A stretch of DNA of 64,000 bases from Glandiceps talaboti (lineage: Eukaryota > Hemichordata > Enteropneusta > Spengelidae), in the NCBI RefSeq assembly GCF_964340395.1, contig NC_135565.1:22288209-22352208 (forward strand). The letters run 5' to 3'. The translations under genes and the position numbers were made by a program. Shown here piece after piece: positions 12,001-24,600 of this stretch (within the stretch, counting starts at the first letter, position 1; each line of letters opens with the position of its first letter). The notes below the pieces were generated by a model. That model was not told the DNA's origin and ran no database searches. It worked only from the letters and a program-made list of their open reading frames with translations.

Positions 12001-15000
12001 CCACTCATGAGTAAAATCAAATAATGTGTCATTCATGAAACATTCAACTAGATTGTGATAATTATGTAAACAATGAAACTGCCTACGGTACTTATCATCT
12101 AGATGCCACCTGCTCAAGCAATCTGCTTGAGAGTTTGTTACCCCTGGAATGTGCTTGGCTCTAATTTCCAGTTGGTACATAGCGCAGTAAAATAACAGTT
12201 CTCTAGCGCAAGCGATCATAAAATTGTCTTTGCTGCGACCTGTATTAATTACTGAAACAGTAGCTTCATTGTCACATGCTACATTTAAACACAGACCCTG
12301 CCAATTGTGTCCCCAAAGTTTAACTGCAACCACTACTGTAAGTAATTCCAATGCTGAAATGTGTAACTGTTTACTAGCAATCTTTTCTGGAAATACTGCA
12401 TGAAAATACTCAGAATTTGTAACTCCCCCACAGCCACTTAAGCATGCATCTGTATGCAGAGATACAATTGTTTTGACCCCATCTATTTGAGGTATCAATG
12501 AAACACCATTGTAGGTTGGCAGAAACTCTGTCCACCATAACAAGTCTTTTTTGAAGTGGCGTGTAAGACGCGTCTTATGGTGGTTGCGTTTAAGTTTGCG
12601 AAGTAGCGCTAACATCCTTGATACAAACAACCTCCCGGGTCTCACACAAGCGGCAATAAACATAAGTTTCCCTATGATAGACTGGAGTTCGCGTTTTGTT
12701 GCGGTGCGTTTATCTTTCCATTGGTTTAGTATAACTTTAGTGTCTTCCAAGCGGTCTCTAGTCACAAACATTGACATTGTATTCGAGTCAAATCCGACTC
12801 CCAAGAAAACCATACAAGTGGTAGGTGACACAGATTTCGCTGTATTCTCTTGTAAGCCTAGTTCCTGAAGCAAAGACCCTAGTTTATTAAATGAGTCCCA
12901 TGCGTTACTAGGTAAGTCCACACCTCCAAAGTCATCCAAGTAATTCATGCTGGTACAGCCAAGTTCGTGGTGCAGGTAAGTGACAGCATTGGTTACTCGC
13001 TGACATGCCATCGCTGCGCTGCGGATACCGAAAGGAAACACAATGTCAAAGTAAAGTTTATCTCTCCATTCGTAGCCAAGCAAATGATAGTCATATGGAT
13101 CCACATATAATTGTTTATAAGCACGGCTCAAGTCTCTTTTATACATCAAGCACCCTTTACCATAAATGCGTAGTAAGGATGCAAATGTATCCACTGTGGG
13201 ATATTTCAGCGAATAATCTTCACCTAAATAGGAGTGTGCAGGTATGCCATCGTTTACAGAGTTGCCTGATGGAAAGCTTAAATCCAAAATGATACGTCGT
13301 TCATCGGAGTCCTTTTTACTGACTGTAGAAATCGGTGACACAGTAAGTGGTACAATGAAGGGATTACATGTAAACGGTCCAGCAGTGGCTCCAAGGTGAG
13401 ATTCTTTTGCAATGAATTTATCGACATGACTGCTGTAATCTATTGCTGACTTGTGGTTGCGTCCTTGAGTTACAGGTAAAGTACCTTTAATATAGCCTAC
13501 GGGCCATCCAAACTCTAAATATTCACATATGTAACTATCTTCGTAGTCTTGTAGTCGTTGTCTCCACACGCTGATATTAAGTTTTGTAGGCACAGGGATT
13601 TTTAGCCCCACATAATTGTAATTCCCTGATGAGTAAACCAAATCATGTAAGTTCACCAAGTATTGCAAATCATGCTTAGAAACTGCTTGCGATTGAAGGC
13701 TGGTACTATTAACTGCAGATGGCGGATTTCCACCCTTGTTTGCATCTGTTACTGAAGCATGCATGCCGTTGTCACTAGACTGTGTACCGCAAGTGTCATT
13801 ACGCTGGTAACAGGCCTTGACAGTTTGCTCCTGAGAAGCAGTGAGAGATAAGCGATTCCCTTGTATGACTTCTATAGCACTGTGGGTCTCAGGAGTAGCA
13901 AAGTTATGTTGCATAGCAACGGGACAGCTGTTGCAGTCAAAAGTGTCACTTGTGTCTGCTGAGGGAGTATTTTCTTCACAATTATGCAACACCTGATGGA
14001 CGACATGATTAGGAATAATTGTCTGGGACTGTGTAGACTGTTTACCTCTGCATCGCCTGGCTGTCAGCGTCAGCTGGCGTAGTCGGCGTTTTCGCGTGCT
14101 GCTCGCGAAAAGGACATCTGACTATAGGATGAGACGCGTGTTGGCCTTTGGTTATACAATGGAGACATGCATGCAACTTCTTGCACTGTTTGTTGTTGGG
14201 GGGGGTCATCATAAGGACACATGTTCTTCCAGTTCCATGAAAAGCATATAAAGTTGAACTGGCTGTTATGTCTCGATTTATCCTGTTGCTGTGGTACTGA
14301 AATGCTAGTGTTGTTTGCTGTTGGTGTGGTTTTAAATGCCCAGTACGCTAAGCTATCGAAATTATCACTCCATGTAGCGTGTCCCATTTCTATTTTATGT
14401 AAAGCCTTAGCGTGAAATTCTCTGGTTTTCTCCCATCCGTACAGTATTTTGTAGTTAATTAAATCTTTCAGATGGGTAATTCTGTGTTCCTTCTCTTCGT
14501 CTGAAATTAAAGCTGGTATGTGAGTGATAATGGCGAGGTAACCCGCTAAGAAGTTATCGAAGGACAAATTATTGTAATCGGTAGTCTGTGTTGACGGCAT
14601 AACATCCACCATTACATTATGAGGCCAAAGCGTGGGTCTGACTACGTGATCTTGGGGCTTCGTAAATATGCCTGATTTATGCTTACCGGCGGGTGCCTGA
14701 GTGAGGAAATCGTCTTCGGCGAACGGTAACCATTGTCTCAGCCTATCTTCCGACCTTCTTATCAGATCATTGTTTCTTCGGAAGTTGTTCACATCGACAT
14801 CGTTGTGTCTGGGTGAGCGGTCGTCTGAGGTACGATGCTGAGTGGAATGGCACCATGGACGTTGACGGCCGTCGCTATGCCTGGACACATCACGTAACCC
14901 TTCGATTTCACGATCCACCTCCCGAATACTGGCTTCTAATTGCTCCATGACTGTGTCGGAAGCCTTCCTCCTAGTTCTACGTGGCATTTTCTCCGACCAG

Positions 15001-18000
15001 CTCGCAAAAACAAGAATTGAACTACAGAGCACAAAGTTAGCTGACAGCAAACTGAACAGAAACAAATGGCTGAGCGCCAAAACACCAAAAATTGCTACAA
15101 AACTGCCGCCCAAAGTCCGTAATTAACAATTTCTCCCCAGAGAAATATACATAAACATACATGTCTAAAACTCCTTCTAAGATTAAGATATTTGACAGAC
15201 ATTGACATACACATTTAAGTTTTGACATCACGGTGAATATTCTGTCTGTATTCCACACTCTTATCTCCCACTTCAAGTAGAAATGTTTTATGTTTACATG
15301 ATTGTTTACATGTAGGCTTGCGATGCTCAGAAGTCGTTTGCAAGAACATTCAAAACTAGTTCAGGTTTGTTTTGGGAGACCTTGACATGCCAAGTCAGTG
15401 CACTGCGGTTTTCAGAAGTTTGCACGACGCTTTCGTATAATACATAGACACCAAACAATACTGACTCCTCCCTCAAGGCAGAAGTCTAATTAATGGGATA
15501 TTTTTGTTTCCATGTAAATGGTTAACATCAAAGATATAGTAACTCAATAGGGTTCTGGCTATAATCAACAGTAATCGATAACTTTTAACAAAAAAATAGA
15601 AAAAAGAAAAGAAAAGAAAAACGAATTGTTTCTGGTCAGGACATTTTGTCTAAAGTGTTGAGACAACACGATATTATTTATTCTCAACAAACCTGTCACT
15701 AAGTCTACTATTTATGACAATTTCTGTTATTTTTATTTGGTACTTTAGAGTAAGTGTGTACATGTATGTGGGGCAGATGTCATTTGTTTGTTCATAATTG
15801 GCTCTGCAATTTTCTTCATTGACGTAGGGGGGGGGGGGTTATTTTTGTGTTTCCACATGAAAAAAAGATCGATGTGAGGGTATTTAAGTGGTGCGCGTGC
15901 TGATCTGAAACAATTCTTTTTTTTGCCTATTATCTTTGCATTATCAGTAGACTTTACACTAACTTATGTCTGTTTTGTTAACTTGTTTTGCTCTTATCAA
16001 CAATTGATAAATCATGTGACTATTTGTCTTGTTTACAATGTAGGGGAATGGTTGATGCCACGTTAGCTCCTCTCCCAATCTTGCTAATCTTGATCGTACA
16101 TGTTTTCCAAGGCATAATGACCCACCTTAAAAGTTAATAGGTTTTTGACAGATTTGTTCTCATTTTCACCAGAGATCGTTCATAAGTGTCTGATGTTGGC
16201 TGGAATTTCCAGCCACAAACCAGAGATGGTTCATAAGTGTGATGTTGGCTGGAATTTCCAGCCACGAACTATCGCTGGTTCATAGGTCTCTGTGGTTGGC
16301 TGGAATTTCAAGCCACAAACTAGAGATGGTTCATAGGTCTCTGTGGTTGGCTGGAATTTCTAGCCACAGACCTTAAAAATCACCCATATTATGCACAAAG
16401 TGGTGAAGAAAAATAGCCTATTTCCACTTTTTTGTGCATATAATTACCATGAAATTGACCATTTGGAATGGTCAATGTATTTTGGACTCAATTTTGTATA
16501 TACTTTCAACAGAACGATCACATTTCATTGCAATGAAGTAAAATATTATAAAGTAAGGAAGGCAAAATAAAGAAATTACATGTAGTTGATCATCACCTAA
16601 TTGGAACCGTATCAAAAAGGATAAGGACCCCTAAATGTTAGAGTCTAAATATTTTGTCATAACCCTCCGTATCCATAGTTGTGACAAGATGGAAGACAAA
16701 TTGTTGATCAGTTCTGTTTGCATTTATCTACATTTCCAGGTAATCGTAAACACAGCACACGAAAACGTCAGATATAATATATTACTTAATGTAAAAGCGT
16801 CAAGTTGCATACGGAGACCCTCAATATAGCCCTGTCGACAAAATATAAAATTAAAATATACCACACATTCGTAGTTCTATGGTTGACATCTTGAAGAGAA
16901 TAGGTTGTTACGTCACAAACAGTTATATAAAAATAAACCAGAGTTATATCCTCTAATAAATGACATGGTGTGTAGAGTAGTTGAATACATAGATTGTATA
17001 AGAAAGACAGGAAAGCGACCAGAAATCCAGGAAAACAATCAGAAAACCAGGAAAGCGACCTGAAAACCAGGAAAACAACATGAATAACATTTTATTTGTC
17101 CAATAAAATCACTTGTTTTTGTTCATGATTATATGGATTCTGAGTAGTTACATATTTGAAATACATACGGCACACACACACACACACACATGCGTGGGCC
17201 AACAACACATTTATACATCATTCGTCACTATAGGTGTTACAAGTATTCTATCAACGTATTCTAAATTCTTGATTTCCAATAGGTACATACTCTGAGAGTA
17301 AGCTTCCAAAGATGGCTGTACCTGGTGTTTTGTTTGTATATCACACCTGGGACGAGGATGAACGTGGTCTGGCAGGATTTCACAGAGATTCAATTGAAGG
17401 ACTCGTTCAGGAGAAAAAGGATCAAGGGGAAAACGTGACGGTATACTCCACTATACTTGATGTAACTGTCAGTCCAGAACAACAAAGAGATGCAGACAGT
17501 TTGGGAGTGACTTTGATAGCAGCAAAGAGAGAAAATAGGTTAAAACCCAAAGATGATCCTGTCAATGCAAGGTGGTTATTCCTCCATAAGTGCTACTATC
17601 CAAGTTTGCAGGATCTCAGAAACATACAGTATGTTGTCGGATATGCACCACTGACGGCTGATGCTGCAACTAATATCCATGAAGGTCTCTTTCCAGAAGC
17701 ACAGTTGTATTTCATTAATCACCTATACCTTGAAGATCCGTATCTATTGATGTCTGATGAGGACAAGTATGAACTTGCAAGAGAGATGCTGAGAATGGCA
17801 AGTAAAGCTGATGTGGTGTTCTCTATAGGGCCTAGCATTAAGGAGTACTTTGATAATGCATACAGAGCTAACTATGAAGACAAGGACCTGTCGAGTCTAC
17901 CTCACCTAGAGATCATACCTAAACTAAGAAAACACTTCTTTGCAAAAGACCTAAAATGCCCATCTGAGGAAATAAACCGACACGTCATATTAACATACGG

Positions 18001-18624
18001 ACAGATAGACAGTCGACCAGCTTCACTAAGTAAATACGAACCTGTAGCAGCTTCCATTAATACAGTTGCGAAAATACGCAAACAAAATCTGACTAAGCAA
18101 ACTACGCTGAGAATACAGGGAGTACCTAAAGAACACAAACAGTTACTTGAAATCTTGAAGCAATACATGACGTCTGATATCTTAAAACCAACTCTCTATC
18201 CAGGCTACTCAGCAAAGGAACTGATAACAAACCTTCAACAGAGTCATCTATGTGTCATTGCACCATGTCATGACAACTATGGTATGAATGGGTTAGAAGC
18301 AATGGCAGCAGGAATACCAAGTCTCATTCCAGATGACACACAAATAGAAGCTCTGATTACTAAGTACTTCAGATCCCATAAAGATAACTGTATAGTAAGA
18401 AACACCGATGACCAGTGGCGGGACAAAATAATGAACATCATTGAGAACACAGGTGTTGCTTTTAGAAGGGCGAATGAGTTAAAGACAGCCTTCATGAAGA
18501 GTGAGGATGTGAAGGAGAGCGACACCAGGTTTGCTGGCTTCTTTACTTCTAAACCGACCAGGGATCAAGTAACTGGGACACCTTTAGAAGGTAAATATTG
18601 AATATACGAGTAGGCACTTATTAA

Positions 18625-18655
<31 letters not shown>

Positions 18656-21600
18656 CATACATACATACATACACACACACGCCACGGTACATGGTGTAAA
18701 GAGTTGTATACGACTGAGAGGTCAACATTCAAATATCATCCAAGCTGATGTAGACATGTCTGAAAAGATCCAAAATATTCTACATTCTAAAAGTGAGATC
18801 TTGAGATTGATGGGAATCCAAAGTTATCTATTGTCTGATATGGACAGCATGTATTCTACTTTTTCAGGTAAATATATAATTGAAGACTTACTTTCTACTT
18901 TCTGCTTTCAAATTTTTAGTGTGACAAACACAGAACGAGTTCTTCATGGCAGCTAGTAATTCCCTCAAGAAAGTCTTATCAGCCTAGTAAGGTTATAATT
19001 GATGATAACATATCTACTGTTGCAAATAGTTACTATAAAATCACAAAGTCTGTATGACGTGTACAATGGATAGCTTTGTCAAGTGATATACAAGAAAGAC
19101 CGAGGAATATTGAAAAAGACTGACAGCGCTTTGCAAGAATGGAACATTCTAAAATAGTTCAGTTCAACAACTGTATTCAGATTATACATAATTTTCTATT
19201 TTCTTAAAACTTTATCTAATTTCACAACTGTGATGTTTGTATACTTCAAAACAAGGATCAAGATATTATGAGCAAAAAGACGTCTTCAAATGATGAGATT
19301 ATTGAGTGGTGTGAATCATGGTTATCAACCCCGTTATCTGCAGAGAGTACTTCTGAAGTAGACTCAAACTTAAGATTGTATGTACTGACAAAGCATTTGA
19401 CAAAATAATTCATACTGGTATGAAATGGACATATCTTTCCATATGTAGTGATTTTGTCCATTGCTACTTACTTTGCAGAAAAGGGAGATTCTACTGGAAT
19501 TGTAAACACAGTCAGGTTTTCCACTGGTGACCCTGACGAGAAAGAAAGGACACGATTGAAGGAGAAAGAGAAAAGGTTAAAGGAGGAAGAGAAACGGTTA
19601 GAGGAAGAGAAAAGGTTAAAGGAAGAGAAAAAGTTGAAGGAAGAGAAAGGGTTAAAGAAAAAGAAAAAGTTAAATGAGTTACAGAAAAGGTTACAGGACA
19701 TGGAAAAAGGTAGGTTTTATATTTTACTACTGTAACAATGTATATACCATTCTTTCATATATGCACACGTACACTGTATACAGTCATGTAGGGGACTAGA
19801 AGGGCACCACTACACATCCCATCGTAATTTAGTCTCACTATATCAGTATATGTTATATTATGCAATGTTACATGTTAATGATAACCCATGCTCTGTATTG
19901 TGTGGTTCAAGTTACTTTATTACCCGCACAATGCCAACTATTTCAAGAAATAATGTACTTTAGATTAGACTGATTAAAAGGGCTAATTTTCAATCCCAGG
20001 TCAGGTTCTCGACACTTCCCACTGTGTATCAAACCATAGACCCTACACAAAACATTTTCACAAATATAGTCCCAAAAATGCAACTTTCTTTCCTGTATAT
20101 TTATAGTACTGTAGTCCAATATTTGGAGATAAAAAATCTGTAATACTCTCTAAAATGGTGGTTTCATAGGCACTCTATGAGCTCTGTGAGTATATTACAT
20201 GGTCAAATCCACCTAGGCGCATATTGAGTGTTATCCTACATATACTTTGTGTGTCTCTTGTATTTCCTGTGGATTTTCTCAAGAAGTGGTGAAACTACAT
20301 AGGAAATACACATATAATGGGTAACTAGTCCATACCATATTATAATCTGGTTGATCCCTGAAGCAAGATGTGTTATTATACTACTCTATGGTATTAGAGT
20401 AAACAGTATTATATTACAATTGTTATAGAAATGTTGACCAATCATGAGGCATGCGACATCATACATCTGTTTCCTCAAGGGACTTCCCTTACATGGTAGG
20501 TCACCCAAACACAGACAGTGTCTAGTATGCATAGTACATCTACTGGTGCACCCCAGAGCTCAGTAATCTCTCCTGTTCTGTTTACTTTGTACACAAATGA
20601 TCTTAAAAGCACAAGTGAAATGGGACAGATGGTCAAATATGCTGATGATACAGCATTTGGAGATTACTCAAATGATGAAAAACACTTTGAAAATCAAGTG
20701 CACCACTTAAAACAGTGGTGTGACGACAATTATCTAGAATTGAACACAAAGAAAACAAAAGAAATGGTAATTGACTTTAGTAGATCTGGAAGGGAAGTTA
20801 AAGCACTTGAAATTAACTCTGAGGTTGTAGAACGTGTTTCAATATACCGCTACATAGGAACACTCATTGATGACAAACTTACATTCCAACAGAACACCGA
20901 TGCTGTATATAAGAAATGCCAACAGCGAATGTACTTACTGCGTAAACTAAGATCACTGAATATTAGACCAGATATATTGAAAGCATTCTACACTAGCCAC
21001 ATTGAGAGTGTAGTTACCTTTTCGTTTCTAAGCAGGTTTGGAGGATTTACTGTTTCAAATGTTAGCAAATTACAGACAGTTGTCAATACCTGTACTAAAA
21101 TATGTGGAACTGAATGTAAAAGCATGAAATCATTATATGGAAAACGAGCACTTGTTAAAGCCACAAAAATTACCAATGACCCTTCCCATGCCTTAGTTCA
21201 GTATTTTGAGATGCTTCCCTCGGGTCGCAGGTATCGAATTTTATCCTTGAGAACACGCCATGCTCAGATCAGTTATGTACCTTCTGCCATCAGAATACTT
21301 AACCAGAGAATGTAAGAAGTAAAGGAAATGTGAGCGTTTTTATGTAGTCTTTTACACAGTTTTAATGTCTTCGTACTTTTGTTGTTCTTAGTACTACTTT
21401 AACGTGTAAGATTATATGTATATGTATGCTTTTCTGTTGCAAGACAAATTTCCCCATGAGGGATAATAAAGTAATAATAATAATAATGATCACCCAAACA
21501 CAGACTGTTTTCCAAGGGACTGTACATGTATGTCACCCAAACACAGACTGTTTTCCAAGCAACTGTACATGTAGGTCACCCAAACACAGACTGTTTTCTA

Positions 21601-24600
21601 AGGGACTGTACATGTAGGTCACCCAAACACAGACTGTTTTCTAAGGGACTGTACATGTATGTCACCCAAACACAGACTGTTTTCCAAGGGACTGTACATG
21701 TGGGTCACCCAAACACAGACTGTTTTCTAAGGGACTGTACATGTGGGTCACCCAAACACAGACTGTTTTCCAATGGACTGTACATGTAGGTCACCCAAAC
21801 ACAGACTGTTTTCCAAGGGACTGTACATGTAGGTCACCCAAACACAGACTGTTTTCCAAGGGACTGTACATGTGGGTCACCCAAACACAGACTGTTTTCT
21901 AAGGGACTGTACATGTATGTCACCCAAACACAGACTGTTTTCCAAGCAACTGTACATGTAGGTCACCCAAACACAGACTGTTTTCCAATGGACTGTACAT
22001 GTAATATGTCACCCAAACACAGACTGTTTTCTAAGGGACTGTACATGTAGGTCACCCAAACACAGACTGTTTTCTAAGGGACTGTACATGTATGTCACCC
22101 AAACACAGACTGTTTTCCAAGGGACTGTACATGTGGGTCACCCAAACACAGACTGTTTTCCAAGGGACTGTACATGTAGGTCACCCAAACACAGACTGTT
22201 TTCCAAGGGACTGTACATGTGGGTCACCCAAACACAGACTGTTTTCCAAGGGACTGTACATGTAGGTGTCATCCAAACACAGACTGTTTTCCAAGGAACT
22301 GTACATGTGGGTCACCCAAACACAGACTGTTTTCCAAGGGACTGTACATGTGGCTCATCCAAACACAGACTGTTTTCCAAGGGACTGTACATGTGGGTCA
22401 CCCAAACACAGACTGTTTTCCAAGGTACTGTACATGTAGGTGTCATCCAAACACAGACTGTTTTCCAAGGGACTGTACATGTAGGTGACCAAAACAAAAA
22501 CCGTTTTCCAATGGCAAACTCAAGAGTTACCCATAATTTTTTTATGTCAAAGGAAAATTAACTGACATGTGAACTTACATGAGTACTATCAGTCAGTCAA
22601 CATGTTTATTATAACACATCTAATCCACTTTCTAATATTGTTTTGATTGGTTAATGTGTGGTCACATGGTATGTAGAATGTATTCACTCTTTAACACAAA
22701 TGATGTTAACAGTTTACTTGTTAAAAATGTTTGTGATGATGACGCTTGTACCAGGCCATCATTACTAAAAAGCAATGAATGATAACATCATTTGTACATG
22801 AATAATTATCACATCAGATGAATATGGCATCACTGTTCACAACTTATATGGCTTTTTCAACTTTCTTAAAGTGGCCATATGGATGAGGATTTGATATTTA
22901 TTTTAGATTTGTGATTTATAAAACAATTTCATCATGGCTTCCTACTTGAAAAAATGAATGACATTGTAAAATCTACATAGACAAAGTCTGTGTTTGTAAC
23001 TCAATACATTTCAAAATGCTAAAAAATGAGTTTAAAAGTTTGTTATTGTACAAAAATTTTACACAATGTATCAGTTGTTTGCAATTCTTTTGAGTTACAA
23101 GCAAGGACTTGCCACATGTTATTTCACATTGATTTTTCAAGTAGGAAGTCATGATAAAATTGTTTTATAAATTAAAATACAAAATAAATACCCAATCGTC
23201 AATACATATGGCCATTTTAAGACAAATTTGCCACCCTTTGTGTGAGAAAGGATTTAGAATGAACAATTATTAAATTGTTATTACAGGAGTAATGTTTGCT
23301 GTGTTGTTTTCAGAACTACCTTCACATTGTACAATGTACCTTCACTGTTGTAATAGGGAAAACCTACGGTGTACATGCACCATATACTTGTAAAGCACGG
23401 CATAAAATGTAGTATTACTAATATGTGGTGTGTTACAACACACATTGTTGACTGATCATACTCGTGCAATGTATTATACATCAGTTTCCCTCAGGTATGT
23501 TAATCACCCCAACACTGACTGTTTTCCATGGGCTAGCCCTCAGGGAAACAGTCTGTGTTGGGGTGACTCACAGACCTGAGGGAAACTGATCTAGGTATGA
23601 TGTTGCCCTCGTAATCAGTCAGCATGTGCATGCATTGTAGTATTAAAACACACCATATCATTTCCCATATTGTTTGCCTTGTCTACAAAGTATATGGTAC
23701 CATCGTCCTACTTGCAGACAGAGTATGGTACTCAATTCTAACAATGTCCCTTGAAAGGAGAGGGACATTGTCAGATCAAGTCCTCATTTACTCAGTTTGT
23801 AAGCATGGACTAACCATAGTAACGGTACATGTACAATACAATACAATACAATACAATAGATCTTTATTATCCCAGTATGGGCAATTCTTTGCGCGACAGT
23901 TAAACGTATAAAAAAACTACACAAAATATTAAAATACAGAATACATTAAAATAAATACAATAAATACGGTTAAAAATAAGGTACAGTAACATTAAAACAT
24001 TGAAACAATGGGCTGCTATGCATTCCTGACTTGATTAAGAAAAGATATGGCTGTTGGAATAAATGAATATTTTGTTCTGTTTGTTCTAGTCCTTGGAACC
24101 CTAAAGCGCCGTCCTGATGGTAAAATGTCAAACTCTTGGTAAAGGGGGTGCTGACTATTCCTCAGTATGGAATTGGCTTTGTTCAGGACTTGTTTCCTGT
24201 ACAGTGTGCTAAGGCTAGTTTGTTGAACACCAATAATTTTACTGCAGATATTAACTATTCTACCAAGCTTGTTTTTGTTTTGAACACTCGGATTACCAAA
24301 CCAACAGATTAGTGAAAAACTTAAAATACTCTCAAAAATGATCTGTAAAAAAGATTTAACATCGTTTTATCAACTTTGAAGAAATTGAGCTTCCTTAAGA
24401 AAAATAAACGCTGCTGACCTTTACGTAAAATCATATCAGTGTTATTCTCCCATCTCCCATCTCAATGAATGTACAATGTGAAGGTAGTTCTAAAACCAAC
24501 ATAGCAAAATCTTACATTCCTTTAATAACAATTTTGTTCATTCAAAACCCTTTCTAACACAGCAGTGGCAAATTTCAAGTTTGTATTCAAAAAATTGTAA

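Larger units (their letters stand above)
10577..15149 (-). mobile_element. Ngaro-type tyrosine-recombinase retrotransposon
   Basis: A 4.57-kb element read on the minus strand: A1 repeat, gag-like ORF, RT/RNase H ORF, tyrosine recombinase ORF, then B1-A2-B2. This split-direct-repeat pattern together with separate gag, RT-RH and YR reading frames is the hallmark of Ngaro within the DIRS order. These elements lack integrase and protease and are thought to integrate through a circular intermediate. All three reading frames are open and the catalytic residues are present, so the copy may be young. It sits antisense in intron 2 of the fusion gene, directly next to segmental repeat R1 copy 2. Confidence 0.9.
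4179..17282. other. Intron 2 of the fusion gene (13.1 kb)
   Basis: No host exon was recognised. The intron contains CAAT/CAAC microsatellites, two segmental repeat pairs (4869/15171 and 10127/16495), a perfect 166-bp tandem duplication, an LTR-like pair, the Ngaro retrotransposon and a tandem hairpin array. Stretches 6360-7200 and 9902-10126 show nothing identifiable. Confidence 0.5.

Noticed and set aside
12551-13292. Plus-strand frames inside the RT ORF
   Set aside because: Shadows of the minus-strand Ngaro RT.
21526-22561. Proteins with repeated HPNTDCF / TQTQTVFQ blocks
   Set aside because: They follow the 43-bp minisatellite unit in several frames, with no start, domain or splice support.
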